Origin: Peribacillus butanolivorans
GTDB taxonomy: Bacteria; Bacillota; Bacilli; Bacillales; DSM-1321
DNA: 64,000 bases
Assembly (NCBI RefSeq): GCF_001273755.1
Contig: NZ_LGYA01000001.1
Location: 1,428,512 to 1,492,511, forward strand
Reading direction: 5' to 3'
Made by a program: the position numbers and the translations under genes. Shown in pieces: positions 8,543 to 19,004 of this stretch (its first letter is position 1; every line of letters starts with the position of its first letter). The notes below the pieces were generated by a model that had not been told where the DNA came from, ran no database searches, and saw only the letters and a program-made list of their open reading frames with translations.

Positions 8543-8971
8543 ATGACGAAATATACAAAAGACGATATTTTAACAAAAGCGGCAGAGTTGGCTGAAATGA
8601 TTGCCAGCACAGAAGAAGTCGATTTCTTTAAACGGGCGGAAGCTCACATCAACGAAAACCAAAAAATCCGTGAAATGATCGCGAGCATCAAAAGCTTGCA
8701 AAAGCAGGCTGTTAACTTCCAACATTATGGAAAAGAGAAAGCGTACGGCCAAGTACAGGCCAAAATTGATGCACTTGAAAAACAATTAGACGAACTTCCG
8801 ATTGTCCAAGAATTCAAACAATCCCAAGTTGATGTAAATGATCTTTTACAAATGGTCTCCTCACAAGTTTCTAATAAGGTGACGGATTTAATTATTGAAT
8901 CAACCGAAGGAGACATCCTTCGCGGTGAAACAGGTTCGCAGGTACAGGCTGGTGGTGGAAGCTGTTCATAA
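8543..8971 (+). CDS. ymcA: RicA/YmcA, subunit of the Ric complex
   Basis: 142 residues starting MTKYTKDDILTKAAELAEMI, alpha-helical with a YlbF/YmcA-type coiled core. The start at 8543 is supported by GAGGTGGAG and by family length (143 in B. subtilis). An in-frame extension to 8498 lies inside miaB and is rejected. In B. subtilis YmcA, YlbF and YaaT form an Fe-S-containing complex that works with RNase Y and is needed for sporulation, competence and biofilms. Only one Cys is visible in the C-terminal GGGSCS tail. Confidence 0.93.
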   Translation: MTKYTKDDILTKAAELAEMIASTEEVDFFKRAEAHINENQKIREMIASIKSLQKQAVNFQHYGKEKAYGQVQAKIDALEKQLDELPIVQEFKQSQVDVNDLLQMVSSQVSNKVTDLIIESTEGDILRGETGSQVQAGGGSCS

Positions 8972-8981
8972 CCTTTTCTAA

Positions 8982-9011
8982 AACCCTTCTGATTTCAGGA
9001 GGGCTTTTTTA
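8982..9011 (+). terminator. Terminator after miaB-ymcA
   Basis: Stem CCCTTCTG / CAGGAGGG (one G-U pair) with a 3-base loop and T6. Confidence 0.85.
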
Positions 9012-9046
9012 TACTCGTAAATCCTTATACAGTGCCCATTCGTGAC

Positions 9047-9074
9047 ACATATCCCAAAACATGCGCATAAAATA
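9047..9074 (+). promoter_or_regulatory. Candidate sigma-K/sigma-E type promoter of cotE (upstream)
   Basis: AC, a 17-base spacer, then CATAAAATA, an exact match to the sigma-K -10 pattern CATANNNTA. It is about 110 bases before cotE. Confidence 0.45.
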
Positions 9075-9124
9075 ACCTAGGTTTAAAACAATACAGCAGT
9101 TTTCAAACAATAAAAATTCTACGC

Positions 9125-9152
9125 ACACTAGACTTTTACCACGCATAGGATG
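9125..9152 (+). promoter_or_regulatory. Candidate second sporulation promoter of cotE
   Basis: ACAC, about 17 bases, then CATAGGATG (one mismatch to CATANNNTA), just upstream of cotE. B. subtilis cotE also has two sporulation promoters (sigma-E and sigma-K). Confidence 0.4.
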
Positions 9153-9183
9153 AATGGAAACTGTATGAGGAGGGTTCGCTAGC

Positions 9184-9723
9184 ATGTCACAATATAGAGA
9201 GATAATTACTAAAGCGGTGGTGGCAAAGGGACGGAAATTCACAAAGTCCTCACACACCATTTGCCCGGCTCATCATCCTTCTAGCATTCTAGGTTGTTGG
9301 ATCATCAACCATAAATACGATGCAAAGAAAGTCGGCAAAAAGGTAGAAATACACGGCAGCTACGAAATCAACGTTTGGTATTCCTATAACCATAATTCAA
9401 AGACGGAAGTTGTTACTGAAAAAGTACAATATACCGACGTGATTTCGCTGAAATACCGTGATCCGGATTGTCATGATGACCATGAAATCGTTGCACAAGC
9501 TGTCCAACAGCCTAATTGTTTAGAAGCTTGCATCTCCCCGTGTGGACAAAAAATCATTGTCCATGTGGAAAGAGAATTCTTTGTAGAAGTCGTCGGCGAA
9601 ACAAAAATTTGTGTCGCTGTACATCCAGATGGCCGCTGTGAGGATGACTGGGGCTCTGATTTCGATGATGAGGAATTCGAAGATTTAGATCCGGATTTCC
9701 TAGATGAATTCGAAGACGAATAG
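9184..9723 (+). CDS. cotE: Outer spore coat morphogenetic protein CotE
   Basis: 179 residues beginning [20 protein letters not shown], a clear CotE family member (181 in B. subtilis). The body is beta-rich; the C-terminus ends in a very acidic stretch ([18 protein letters not shown] and onward). CotE assembles around the forespore and anchors the outer coat, so it would be needed for coat proteins such as the CotA laccase encoded at 17 kb. GAGGAGG lies 10 bases before the ATG. It sits between ymcA and mutS exactly as in B. subtilis and ends at its own terminator. Confidence 0.96.
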   Translation: MSQYREIITKAVVAKGRKFTKSSHTICPAHHPSSILGCWIINHKYDAKKVGKKVEIHGSYEINVWYSYNHNSKTEVVTEKVQYTDVISLKYRDPDCHDDHEIVAQAVQQPNCLEACISPCGQKIIVHVEREFFVEVVGETKICVAVHPDGRCEDDWGSDFDDEEFEDLDPDFLDEFEDE

Positions 9724-9747
9724 ACGAATAGAATATAGAAATTCACT

Positions 9748-9780
9748 ACCGGATGACATTCCCTTCATCCGGTTTTATTT
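9748..9780 (+). terminator. Terminator of cotE
   Basis: ACCGGATGA and TCATCCGGT form a 9-bp stem, followed by TTTATTT. Confidence 0.8.
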
Positions 9781-10018
9781 AATTTGAAGAGGGACAGGCT
9801 TTATGCAGGCATATTGATATACCAGTCCCAATAAGTTTACGGATATAATGTTAAGTTTTACTTGTTAATACCTGTAGAGAATAGTGAATTTATCAGCTTT
9901 ACTCACAGGTTCAAGGATTTACCATGCAATTTCGAATATAGGCAATGTTACTTTCCCATATGTTATAATAAAAGACATATGTGAGTAATAGATTTTAGTT
10001 AGGAAAGGTTTTGAAGGA

Positions 10019-12646
10019 ATGGCTGGATATACTCCGATGATTCAACAATATTTAAAAATTAAGGCAGAGTATCAAGATGCCTTTTTATTTTTTCGTTTAG
10101 GCGATTTTTATGAAATGTTTTTTGATGACGCGCTGAATGCGTCACAGGAGCTCGAAATAACATTAACGAGCCGAGAAGGTGGAAGTGAAGACCGAATTCC
10201 AATGTGCGGGATTCCGTATCATTCGGCGGCTAATTATATTGATATATTGATAGAAAAAGGATTTAAAGTAGCGATTTGTGAACAGACAGAAGATCCTAAG
10301 CAAGCCAAAGGGGTAGTACGCAGGGAAGTTGTTCAGCTGATTACGCCGGGAACGAAAATGGATAGCAAGGGTCTTCGTGAAAAAGAAAACAATTACATTG
10401 CGACGATCACTCATTTTTCTAATGACCAGTTTGGTTTTGGATACAACGATTTATCGACAGGTGAAAATAAGGTCACTTTGATTGAGAACTTTGATGAGGT
10501 ACTGAATGAATTTGCCATCCTTGGTGCGAGCGAAGTTGTTATTGCTGCTGATTTTAATGAAGAATGGAAAAAGAAACTTCAGGAACGGGGCGCTGCCGCT
10601 TTATCATTAGAGGACAATTTGGAACATAGTGAGTCGTTCGTTCCTTTACTGCATCTATTAAAGGACGAAAAGCAGATGACAACGACCTCTCGTTTATTGA
10701 ATTATTTATATCGTACCCAAAAACGAAGTCTTGATCATTTGCAGCAGGTTCTTGCATATGAGACGTCACACTATATGAAAATTGATTATTATAGCAAACG
10801 AAATTTGGAATTGACCGAAACCATCCGTTCCAAAGGTAAAAAAGGATCATTATTATGGCTTCTTGATGAAACGAAAACAGCAATGGGTGGACGTATGCTT
10901 AAGCAGTGGATTGACAGACCACTCATTAATAAAAAACAAATTGAGCGGAGACAAAGTCTTGTTGAAACACTGAAAAGTCAATACTTCGAACGTCAAGACC
11001 TCCGTGAGCGTCTGAAGGAAGTGTACGATTTGGAGCGGCTTGCTGGACGAGTCGCCTTTGGGAATGTTAACGCGCGAGACTTGATCCAGTTGAAACGTTC
11101 GTTGCAACAGGTGCCTGTCATCCGTGAAATTGTAAAGTCAATGGCCTCTAATCAGGATATTTCTGTTCTTGCCGATAAATTGGATCCATGTGAAGAAGTG
11201 ACAGATTTGCTCGAAACTGCGCTTGTTGAAAACCCGCCGTTGTCCGTTAAGGAAGGGAATATTATTCGAGATGGTTTCCACACGGAGCTGGATACATACC
11301 GAGATGCCAGTAGGAACGGAAAAACTTGGATTGCTCAGCTTGAACGAGAGGAACGGGAACGCACAGGGATTAGGTCATTGAAAATCGGTTATAACCGTGT
11401 GTTCGGTTATTATATTGAAGTCACCCGGGCTAATCTGCATCTGCTTGAAGAGGGGCGCTATGAACGGAAGCAGACTTTAACGAATGCTGAACGTTATATC
11501 ACACCTGAATTAAAAGAAAAAGAAGCGTTAATTTTACAAGCCGAGGAAAAAAGCATCGGTTTAGAATATGACTTATTCCTCAATCTTCGCGAAGAGATAA
11601 AAAGCTATATCCCGCGTTTACAAGATCTAGCGAAAGGCGTCAGTGAGCTAGACGTTCTACAGTGCTTTGCGACTATTAGCGAAGAGCGTCATTATGTGAA
11701 GCCGGTCTTTTCAGAGAATCGAAGAATTGTTTTGAAGGAAGGACGACATCCTGTAGTCGAAAAAGTGCTTCAATCACAGGAGTATGTCCCAAATGACTGC
11801 TTTATGGATAGCGATCGAGAACTACTCTTAATTACAGGTCCGAATATGTCCGGGAAAAGTACGTATATGCGTCAGATTGCGCTAACATCTATTCTGGCAC
11901 AGATTGGCTGTTTCGTATCAGCAACTACAGCTGAATTACCTATTTTTGATAAAGTGTTTACTAGGATTGGAGCGGCCGATGATCTGATTTCCGGCCAGAG
12001 TACGTTTATGGTCGAGATGCTCGAAGCAAGAAATGCGATCACTAATGCGACTGAAAACAGTCTGATTTTATTTGATGAAATTGGACGTGGGACCTCCACT
12101 TACGATGGTATGGCACTTGCTCAGGCCATCATAGAATATATTCATGAAGAAATTGGAGCAAAGACACTCTTTTCAACACACTATCATGAATTGACTGTAC
12201 TCGCATCGGAGCTACCTAAATTGAAAAATATCCATGTTAGTGCAATTGAGCAAAATGGAAATGTTGTCTTCCTTCATAAAATAAAAGAAGGACCAGCAGA
12301 TAAAAGTTATGGAATTCATGTGGCTAAGCTTGCTGATTTGCCGAAACAGTTAATTGACCGTGCAGCAGCTATTTTAGCACAGCTAGAAAATGAAAATGGC
12401 CAAGCAAAGGAATTGCCTGCACAGCCAGCCGTTGTTTCAAAAGAACCAATTACTGAAACTGCTCCTAAAGCGGAGGTCAATGAGGCACAGCTATCCTTTT
12501 TCAGAGAAGAGGCTCCTAAAGAAAAAATAAGTTCTTCTCCTAAGGAAAAAAAGGTGCTCGATGACATTAAATCGCTTGATATTCTGGAAATGACACCGCT
12601 CGATGCGATGAATATTCTTTATAAATTGCAAAAGAAACTAAAATGA
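10019..12646 (+). CDS. mutS: DNA mismatch repair ATPase MutS
   Basis: 875 residues (B. subtilis 858). The mismatch-reading motif F30-Y31-E32 lies in LGDFYEMFF. The connector, lever and clamp domains follow. The ATPase has Walker [14 protein letters not shown] near residue 607, Walker [16 protein letters not shown] and STHYHELT. A variable linker (about 780-860) precedes the C-terminal helical tail. MutS recognises mismatches and recruits MutL, encoded 23 bases downstream. The ATG at 10019 is the first usable start after an in-frame stop. Confidence 0.97.
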   Translation: MAGYTPMIQQYLKIKAEYQDAFLFFRLGDFYEMFFDDALNASQELEITLTSREGGSEDRIPMCGIPYHSAANYIDILIEKGFKVAICEQTEDPKQAKGVVRREVVQLITPGTKMDSKGLREKENNYIATITHFSNDQFGFGYNDLSTGENKVTLIENFDEVLNEFAILGASEVVIAADFNEEWKKKLQERGAAALSLEDNLEHSESFVPLLHLLKDEKQMTTTSRLLNYLYRTQKRSLDHLQQVLAYETSHYMKIDYYSKRNLELTETIRSKGKKGSLLWLLDETKTAMGGRMLKQWIDRPLINKKQIERRQSLVETLKSQYFERQDLRERLKEVYDLERLAGRVAFGNVNARDLIQLKRSLQQVPVIREIVKSMASNQDISVLADKLDPCEEVTDLLETALVENPPLSVKEGNIIRDGFHTELDTYRDASRNGKTWIAQLEREERERTGIRSLKIGYNRVFGYYIEVTRANLHLLEEGRYERKQTLTNAERYITPELKEKEALILQAEEKSIGLEYDLFLNLREEIKSYIPRLQDLAKGVSELDVLQCFATISEERHYVKPVFSENRRIVLKEGRHPVVEKVLQSQEYVPNDCFMDSDRELLLITGPNMSGKSTYMRQIALTSILAQIGCFVSATTAELPIFDKVFTRIGAADDLISGQSTFMVEMLEARNAITNATENSLILFDEIGRGTSTYDGMALAQAIIEYIHEEIGAKTLFSTHYHELTVLASELPKLKNIHVSAIEQNGNVVFLHKIKEGPADKSYGIHVAKLADLPKQLIDRAAAILAQLENENGQAKELPAQPAVVSKEPITETAPKAEVNEAQLSFFREEAPKEKISSSPKEKKVLDDIKSLDILEMTPLDAMNILYKLQKKLK

Positions 12647-12669
12647 ACTATTGAAGTGAGGCGATGAAA

Positions 12670-14616
12670 TTGGGAAAAATCATACAGCTTGACGAGGCTT
12701 TATCGAATAAAATCGCAGCTGGCGAAGTTGTAGAACGCCCTGCCTCAGTCGTGAAGGAACTTGTGGAAAATGCCATTGATGCTAACAGTACCATCATAGA
12801 GATTGAATTAGTGGAGGCTGGACTTGGCTCTATCCGAATTGTAGACAATGGAGATGGGATCTTAGCTGATGATATTGAGGCAGCTTTTAAACGTCATGCT
12901 ACAAGTAAAATAAAAGATGAGAATGACCTATTCCGGATTAGGACGCTTGGATTCAGAGGCGAAGCTATGCCGAGTATCGCTTCAGTTTCTCGTTTCGAAC
13001 TGAAAAGCTGCACCGGTGAAGGAGTAGGAACACGTATACTTCTTGAAGGGGGCATGGTTAAGGAACTCGAAGCTTCTTCCAGTCGGAAAGGTACGGATAT
13101 CATGGTTTCCGACTTGTTTTATAATACACCTGCCCGGTTGAAATATATGAAAACAATTCATACCGAACTCGGTAATATTACGGATGTCGCTAACCGGCTG
13201 GCACTTTCCCACCCGGATGTTTCGATACGTTTATCACACAATGATAAGCGTATCCTGCATACGAATGGTAATGGGGATGTGCGGCAAGTACTAGCAGCAA
13301 TCTACGGTATGAATATCGCTAAAAAGATGATTCCAATTCAGGCAAGTTCATTGGACTTCACTCTATCTGGATATATCGTTATGCCCGAGGTCACTCGTGC
13401 CTCACGAAATTATATATCAACGATGATAAACGGTCGGTTTATAAAAAACTATGCACTTGTGAAAGCAATCTTGGATGGGTATCATACGCTTCTTCCTATT
13501 GGCCGTTTCCCGATTGCATTATTAAATATTGAAATGGATCCAATTTTGGTCGATGTCAACGTTCATCCATCTAAAATGGAGGTAAGGCTTAGTAAGGAAC
13601 AGGAATTGTACAGTCTTGTGTCAGAAACAATTAAATCTGCGTTCAAAAAACTGTCTTTAATTCCAAGTGGATATACACCCTCACCAAAGCTGGAACAGGT
13701 AAAAAGTGAGCAAACTACGCTAGATTTAGATCATGTCGTGGAAAGCGGGAAGCGGGTCCTTGAAGAAGCAAAGAAAGAAGCCTCACTCCTGAAGAATACC
13801 TTGATTCGAGAAAATCAGGAACAGAAGAACTATCAAGATCCTGTTGAAGAAATCGTGAATATCGAACCAATAGAGGAATTAGTTTACAGTAGTGACGAAC
13901 AGCAGCAAATGGCAGACACGTATATCCCGGTCATTCCGGAAGACGAAAGAAGACCATATTTCGAATCCGCAAAAGGGTATACAACATATACAGTCGAACA
14001 AGAGGAAGAGATCGAAATCGATGAATCGGCAAGCCGCATCCCGCCCATGTACCCTATCGGGCAAATGCATGGTACGTATATTTTCGCTCAAAACGAAAAT
14101 GGCCTGTATATCATCGACCAGCACGCTGCCCAGGAACGGATAAAATACGAATATTTTAAAGAAAAAGTCGGACGTGTCGAAAACGAGCTACAGGATATGC
14201 TGGTTCCCATCACACTTGAGTTCTCGACCGACCAATGTATCCGAATCAATGAATACCAGCATGAACTGGAAAAAGTCGGCGTCTATTTAGAGGAGTTCGG
14301 CTATAATGCCTATATAGTTCGGTCACACCCTCAGTGGTTTCCAAAAGGTATTGAACAGGAAATCCTTGAAGAAATGATTGAACAATTATTATCAATGAAA
14401 AAAGTCGACATCAAAAAACTCCGCGAAGAAGCGGCGATCATGATGAGTTGTAAAGCCTCTATAAAGGCAAACCGTCATCTGCGGAATGACGAAATTCAAG
14501 CACTATTAGATGAACTAAGACAAACAACAGACCCATTCACTTGCCCACACGGAAGACCTATCATCATCTCATATTCGATTTATGAGATGGAGAAGATGTT
14601 CAAGCGGGTCATGTAA
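12670..14616 (+). CDS. mutL: DNA mismatch repair endonuclease MutL
   Basis: About 648 residues. The N-terminal GHKL ATPase shows [25 protein letters not shown] and [16 protein letters not shown] variable linker is followed by the C-terminal endonuclease domain with [12 protein letters not shown] and the zinc-binding CPHGRP motif near the end. A TTG start at 12670 fits the GTGAGG site (8 bases away) and the family N-terminus; the ATG at 12664 is only 2 bases from that site. Co-transcribed with mutS. Its 3' end and terminator are partly duplicated at 19.0 kb, consistent with an integration site. Confidence 0.96.
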   Translation: MGKIIQLDEALSNKIAAGEVVERPASVVKELVENAIDANSTIIEIELVEAGLGSIRIVDNGDGILADDIEAAFKRHATSKIKDENDLFRIRTLGFRGEAMPSIASVSRFELKSCTGEGVGTRILLEGGMVKELEASSSRKGTDIMVSDLFYNTPARLKYMKTIHTELGNITDVANRLALSHPDVSIRLSHNDKRILHTNGNGDVRQVLAAIYGMNIAKKMIPIQASSLDFTLSGYIVMPEVTRASRNYISTMINGRFIKNYALVKAILDGYHTLLPIGRFPIALLNIEMDPILVDVNVHPSKMEVRLSKEQELYSLVSETIKSAFKKLSLIPSGYTPSPKLEQVKSEQTTLDLDHVVESGKRVLEEAKKEASLLKNTLIRENQEQKNYQDPVEEIVNIEPIEELVYSSDEQQQMADTYIPVIPEDERRPYFESAKGYTTYTVEQEEEIEIDESASRIPPMYPIGQMHGTYIFAQNENGLYIIDQHAAQERIKYEYFKEKVGRVENELQDMLVPITLEFSTDQCIRINEYQHELEKVGVYLEEFGYNAYIVRSHPQWFPKGIEQEILEEMIEQLLSMKKVDIKKLREEAAIMMSCKASIKANRHLRNDEIQALLDELRQTTDPFTCPHGRPIIISYSIYEMEKMFKRVM

Positions 14617-14640
14617 TTATAAACGCTGGAGAACCCTTTA
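14608..14640 (+). other. Left att-like repeat (mutL 3' end)
   Basis: GTCATGTAATTA, 7 bases, then TGGAGAACCCTT. The same two blocks with the same 7-base gap recur at 19005-19035. The first block includes the mutL stop codon and the second is the 5' arm of its terminator. This is interpreted as attL of a small integrated element. Confidence 0.6.
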
Positions 14641-14665
14641 TTTACAAGGATCTCTAGCGTTATTT
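14622..14665 (+). terminator. Terminator of mutSL
   Basis: AACGCTGGAGAACC pairs with GGATCTCTAGCGTT (two mismatches), followed by ATTTT. It overlaps the att-like repeat. Confidence 0.7.
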
Positions 14666-14671
14666 TGGTGA

Positions 14672-14691
14672 AATGACCACTAAATGACCAC
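14672..14691 (+). repeat. Arm-type sites, left end
   Basis: AATGACCAC occurs at 14672-14680 and 14683-14691, 11 bases apart. The reverse complement GTGGTCATT recurs at the right end (18778-18816). This is consistent with integrase arm-binding sites. Confidence 0.5.
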
Positions 14692-14693
14692 AT

Positions 14694-15209
14694 TTATTGC
14701 TCAAGGCTCTTTTTCCCTAATGCTTTTGAAAAGTTATCTGCTGAAGAGTCCTGTATATTCTGAGTAACATGACTATATTTATCTAAGGCTATAGAAACAT
14801 TTGAATGTCCTAATCTTTCTGATACCACTTTAGAATTTTCTCCAATCTCCAACATTATAGTTGCATGTGTATGTCGTAAATCATGAAATCGAATCCTATT
14901 CATTCCTGCAAGCTTACTATCATAAAGAAACTGCTTGTGTATCGTATTGGGATTGACTGGTTCCCCACCAAAAGCAGAAACGACAAAGTGATCCTCTATT
15001 AACTTCAACCCCACTTTTAAAAGTTGTTCTTGTTTCTTTACTTTGTAAGATTGTAATTCTCCAATCATCTCATTAGTAATAGAAATATTTCTTTTTCCGC
15101 TATGTGTTTTAGGTGATTGTAAAACTAGACCTTGACCTGAAATATAGTATAGGGAGTGCTGCACAAAAATTCTCTTTTTGTTAAAATCTATATCCTTCCA
15201 TTTTATCAA
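14694..15209 (-). pseudogene. Tyrosine recombinase (integrase), N-terminally truncated
   Basis: 171 codons covering the catalytic domain from WKDIDFN onward. Visible are KTHSGKRNISI, the HDLRHTHATIML box (His-x-x-Arg), ERLGHSNVSIALDKYSH with the second His and the nucleophilic Tyr. The arm-binding and core-binding domains and the first catalytic Arg (normally in a TG-x-R-x-GE block just before WKDID) are missing, so it should be inactive. It ends 75 bases from the mutL 3' end, next to the att-like repeat and arm sites, as expected for an element's own integrase. Confidence 0.85.
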
Positions 15210-15521
15210 TGGAATACATGTGGTGGTGTTCCTATGCAGCTAAGGATGGAAGACCAAAACAAGTTTCCAATTTGGGTAAGTGTATTTGGAAATTAAAAAA
15301 TGCTGTATATGGCAATATTTTTTTGTATGTAAAATTAGCCGAAAATATAAAAAAATATGTATATTTTTCGACTTATAAAAATGTTCAATTTGGTACTAAA
15401 GTGCCAGTTCACCGTTCGCTAAACAAAGACATCATCTCAACTTGTTCTATATCACTCTTTTATTACGATATCTTGCTTTGAAAAAGCGTACTCCAATCAA
15501 ATAATTTTTTAATTCTGTGTA
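15210..15521. other. Junction region without a supported gene
   Basis: AT-rich stretch between the truncated integrase and the Lys-Asp-repeat gene. A 90-codon plus-strand frame exists, but it has no ribosome-binding site and starts opposite the integrase. The 5' part of the integrase appears to have been lost here. Confidence 0.5.
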
Positions 15522-16214
15522 CTAACAACTGTACTTGAACTTAGGCTCTGTCTGAATATAAAAGGCATTTCTTACTTGTGCACTCCAATTTGCAAAGGCT
15601 GATCTCCATTCAGGAGTGTTAAAGAATTGATCTACAGTTTGAGTTTCAGAATGCCAAACTATAAATAGGTTGAGTGGGGCAATTCCTCCTGCCCAAATTC
15701 CATTATTTGCGTCAGTATCTTCTTCCCTTACTAATAATAAGGGTAGACCAAATTGAAAAGCCATTGAAGGTTCTACTTGTGAATAAACTGATCCTTCCCA
15801 GAACGGAGTGGATGGTGGAAGGGGTCCCTCATTGACGCCAACTGTCTTAATTTGAAAACGACGGAGGTTTACTGCCAACATTCCATAGCTTGATGAAACT
15901 AACCGACGAATATCGGTTAAAATGGCTTCGGGATAACTTTCGCTTAAAGGTAGTGTACGTGGAAAAAGCAAAGCATTCTCAATCTCAAAAATTAGACGGT
16001 TTAGAAACTGTCGTTGGTTATCATTTAAATGAGTTGTCGTACTTAAAAATATGGGAATACGATAAGCACGGTCAATACACTCTTGGTGTGCCGATGATGA
16101 ATATACTTCTTCCTTTAAAGGTTCATTTTTAGAATTGCTTGAGGAATCTGTACCTTTATTATCTTTATCTTTATGTTTATCTTTATCTTTATCTTTATTT
16201 TTATCACTACCCAC
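15522..16214 (-). CDS. Lys-Asp-repeat hypothetical protein with possible nucleotide-hydrolase-like fold
   Basis: About 230 residues. GTG at 16214 is chosen because GGAG lies 9 bases before it; the ATG at 16223 directly abuts that site. Residues 1-35 are a charged KDKDKDKHKDKD repeat and a Ser/Asn linker. The rest alternates strands and helices: IPIFLSTTTHLNDNQRQFL at the start, then FPRTLPLSESYPEA, IRRLVSSSYGMLAVNLRRF and EPSMAFQFGLPLLLVREED. The last block resembles the Glu-x-x-x-Ala...Gly-x-Pro pattern of nucleoside 2-deoxyribosyltransferase and TIR-like folds. This is fold-level inference; no named family is recognised. It is cargo of the element bounded by the mutL repeats. Confidence 0.7.
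   Translation of the reverse strand: MGSDKNKDKDKDKHKDKDNKGTDSSSNSKNEPLKEEVYSSSAHQECIDRAYRIPIFLSTTTHLNDNQRQFLNRLIFEIENALLFPRTLPLSESYPEAILTDIRRLVSSSYGMLAVNLRRFQIKTVGVNEGPLPPSTPFWEGSVYSQVEPSMAFQFGLPLLLVREEDTDANNGIWAGGIAPLNLFIVWHSETQTVDQFFNTPEWRSAFANWSAQVRNAFYIQTEPKFKYSC
16154..16205. repeat. TTTATC hexamer repeat
   Basis: About eight near-perfect TTTATC/TTTATG units encoding the Lys-Asp run on the minus strand. A likely slippage site. Confidence 0.85.
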
Positions 16215-16482
16215 TTTTCTCATCTCCTTTTTTAATTAATATATGGGAAAGGATTAAGTATTGATTGGACATAACAATCTGACTTCTATCCCTTTTTTTG
16301 ATAAGGACTTTAAAGAACAAAAACTAATAATTTATGCCTAAATTTGATTTTTTTGTTTTAAACCTACAGACTGATTAGTATTTGTACTATCAAATCAGGG
16401 TGACGATGGAAAAGGAGGATTATAAGATTTTCCGATTAAACCAGCAGGAATCTATTTTGGATTAAATAAAAATCGATCCTAG

Positions 16483-16620
16483 GTTAAAAACGTAAGGTCA
16501 ATATTTGACGAAGATATAAAGATTACAAGGGTTAGTATGCAAAATGATGCATATTTTAACCTTGAATCTTATGAATGGAAACAAAAAGGGAAAACATTAA
16601 GCTTTGTACAAAAAGATTGA
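16483..16620 (+). pseudogene. Unidentified gene fragment
   Basis: An open frame of 45 codons follows an in-frame stop and ends at a TGA. It lacks a ribosome-binding site but reads like real protein (SIFDEDIKITRVSMQN, YFNLESYEWKQKGKT). A terminator-like hairpin follows about 75 bases later. I do not recognise the family. Confidence 0.3.
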
Positions 16621-16696
16621 GCTTCTGATACATCTATGTTTTATATAACTTACAGGTGCGTTAGTTCCATAGGATGCAATAATGAAGACCACAATA

Positions 16697-16738
16697 AGTG
16701 GTAAAGCCCTTCTCTTAATTGAGAGGGGCTTATTTATT
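16697..16738 (+). terminator. Terminator-like hairpin
   Basis: AAGCCCTTCTC / GAGAGGGGCTT stem followed by TATTTATTTT. It follows the gene fragment at 16483-16620. Confidence 0.6.
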
Positions 16739-17059
16739 TTCATCTCTGAACATTAAATGATATTAGTCCAAAGTAAAGGGCCCTAAATCAGGGACATTTG
16801 TAGGACTTATTCTGCTAAAGCACCTCTTAGTTGAACAACGATTCATTGTAGATAAGTTACTTATTTTATTTAAATTTTTTATCAATTATTTTAGTTCTTT
16901 GATGAAGAACTAAATAACTTACTAAGGCCCCTACTGTATTAAGTATATTGAATATGTTGTGAGAAATATCTCATTGAATCAATTTGAATTTGTCATACAA
17001 AGCTTGTAATTTTTATAACCTTAGAAAGAAGTTAATTATGATCAGAAAGGAGCGGAAAT

Positions 17060-18589
17060 ATGCTTCTCTCTAAATTTGTAGATGAACTTCCTATCCCACC
17101 TATTTTAAAAGCTCGATGGAAAGATCAATTTCATACTTATTATGAAGTGAATATGACAGAATTTAAACAATCACTCCATAGTGAGTTAAATGATACAACT
17201 GTATGGGGCTATGAAGGCAGCTATCCAGGACCTACAATTGAAGTAGAGAGCGGAGAAAAAGTGTTTATCAAATGGATCAACAATCTTCCAGAAAAACATC
17301 TATTGCCGGTAGACTATACGGTACATGGTGCCCATTTGGATGTACCGGAAGTACGAACGGTAGTACATGTTCATGGCGCTAGTGTTGAACCGGAAAGTGA
17401 TGGCTACCCGGAGGCTTGGTTTACAAAAGGATTCAAACAAGTGGGTCCATATTTTAGAAAGCAAATATATCAATATGATAATAACATGCGGGCTTGCAAC
17501 CTCTGGTATCATGATCATTCACTTGGTATCACAAGACTCAATGTATATTCTGGATTGTCAGGATTTTACTTTGTAAGAGAGCAACGGGAAAGTTTGTTAA
17601 ATTTACCAGCTGGTCAATACGAAATCCCTCTTATGATTCAAGACAAAACCTTTAATTATGATGGTTCTCTTTATTACCCAAGAAAGCCAGAAAAACCAGT
17701 TGTGGAATTAGAAACATCGATAGTTCCTGAATTTTTTGGGAATACAATCCTAGTGAATGGCAAAGTATGGCCCTATTTAAAAGTGGAACCACGTAAATAT
17801 CGATTTAGGCTGCTTAATGCATCTAACACCCGTTTCTATAGGTTCAAGCTTGATTCGGGACAACTTATTTATCAAATCGGAACGGATGGAGGATTAATGG
17901 AATATCCAATAGGAGTCAAAGAAATCATATTGGCACCTGCAGAAAGAGCAGATGTCATCATTGATTTTACCAATCTTGAGGAAAAGAATATTATCGTGAA
18001 AAATGACGCCCCCGCACCTTTTCCAGATGGGGATCCTGCAAATGCAGTAGGTATAGTGATGGAATTTAGAGTCTCTCTTCCTCTTACAAGTATTGATACC
18101 AGTGTTATTCCGTCGTATATGGAGCCTTTTCCAAAGATAATTGAACAGTCAGCTTCAAAGGAGAGATACTTAACTTTAAATGATAATATGGATCAGTACG
18201 GACGGGAATTCATGTTATTAGATAATAAACCGTGGGATGCCCCTATTACAGAAAATCCAAAATTGGGATCAACCGAAATATGGTATTTAATTAACTTAAC
18301 TACAGATACACACCCTATTCATCTTCACTTAATTGATTTTCAAATAGTAGACCGGAGAGATTTCGATGTAGAAAAGTATAATAAGGAGAGAATTATCCAT
18401 TATACGGGCCCCGCGTTGCCACCCGAACCACAAGAACGAGGAGGGAAGGATACAGTAAGAGCTAATCCTAAACAAGTAACTCGAATTATCATGAAGTTTG
18501 GTCCCTATACAGGATTGTATGTTTGGCACTGTCATATATTGGAGCACGAGGATTATGAGATGATGAGACCATATATTGTTATCCGATAA
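17060..18589 (+). CDS. cotA: CotA-type multicopper oxidase (spore coat laccase)
   Basis: 509 residues, closely similar in layout to B. subtilis CotA (513). Three cupredoxin domains carry all copper ligand blocks: TVVHVHG, LWYHDHS, THPIHLHL and HCHILEHEDYEMM (type 1 copper with axial Met). It begins LLSKFVDELPIPPIL, as CotA does, with no signal peptide. CotA oxidises phenolics and bilirubin in the outer coat and makes the brown spore pigment. AGAAAGGAG precedes the ATG. It is the main cargo of the 4.4 kb element; a chromosomal second copy cannot be excluded. Confidence 0.92.
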   Translation: MLLSKFVDELPIPPILKARWKDQFHTYYEVNMTEFKQSLHSELNDTTVWGYEGSYPGPTIEVESGEKVFIKWINNLPEKHLLPVDYTVHGAHLDVPEVRTVVHVHGASVEPESDGYPEAWFTKGFKQVGPYFRKQIYQYDNNMRACNLWYHDHSLGITRLNVYSGLSGFYFVREQRESLLNLPAGQYEIPLMIQDKTFNYDGSLYYPRKPEKPVVELETSIVPEFFGNTILVNGKVWPYLKVEPRKYRFRLLNASNTRFYRFKLDSGQLIYQIGTDGGLMEYPIGVKEIILAPAERADVIIDFTNLEEKNIIVKNDAPAPFPDGDPANAVGIVMEFRVSLPLTSIDTSVIPSYMEPFPKIIEQSASKERYLTLNDNMDQYGREFMLLDNKPWDAPITENPKLGSTEIWYLINLTTDTHPIHLHLIDFQIVDRRDFDVEKYNKERIIHYTGPALPPEPQERGGKDTVRANPKQVTRIIMKFGPYTGLYVWHCHILEHEDYEMMRPYIVIR

Positions 18590-19004
18590 TAGACTGTATC
18601 CTGTCAATCCTCAATGCACGCTAGGGTATATTTTAATACAGAGCATGCGATTTTTTTGAATGTATTCAAGGAGATTGGAAGCGTAATATAAAATCTAGTG
18701 ATAAAGTTACTTTTACTCATTTACTTAATTTATCAATCCTATGTACTCATGACTTTTCATTTCCGAATAGAAAATTTGTAGTCATTTTTGTGGTCATTCA
18801 TATTATGGTGGTCACCCAATGTGTAAATAAGTATTATTAAATCCAGCACATACTTGGATACGATTATTCAATACTAGGATTTAACCTTTTCAAATTTCAT
18901 ATTCCGACTAGTTTCTTCTATAATATATGAGAATTAAAAAATTGATTCCTCTCTATAATTTAGTGGAGTGTAGCGAAAATATATGAAATCGACTTTTTAA
19001 AAGA
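18590..19004. other. Right end of the element, no gene
   Basis: AT-rich and without a supported reading frame. It holds the right-end arm-type repeats at 18778-18816. Confidence 0.5.
18778..18816 (+). repeat. Arm-type sites, right end
   Basis: GTAGTCATT (18778), GTGGTCATT (18790) and GTGGTCACC (18808) lie in opposite orientation to the AATGACCAC pair at the left end. Confidence 0.5.

Larger units (their letters stand above)
16215..17059. other. Long non-coding gap with gene debris
   Basis: No complete gene. It contains a 46-codon open fragment at 16483-16620 without a start, ending ...YEWKQKGKTLSFVQKD; a plus-strand hairpin at about 16697-16736 (AAGCCCTTCTC and GAGAGGGGCTT, then TTATTT); and CATACAAA at 16994-17001, a sigma-E-like -10 upstream of the laccase gene. 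Confidence 0.5.

Noticed and set aside
15209..15481. Plus-strand 90-codon frame beginning like an integrase N-terminal arm (CSYAAKDGRPKQVSN)
   Set aside because: The resemblance is short, the frame is on the opposite strand to the integrase and no start signals are present.
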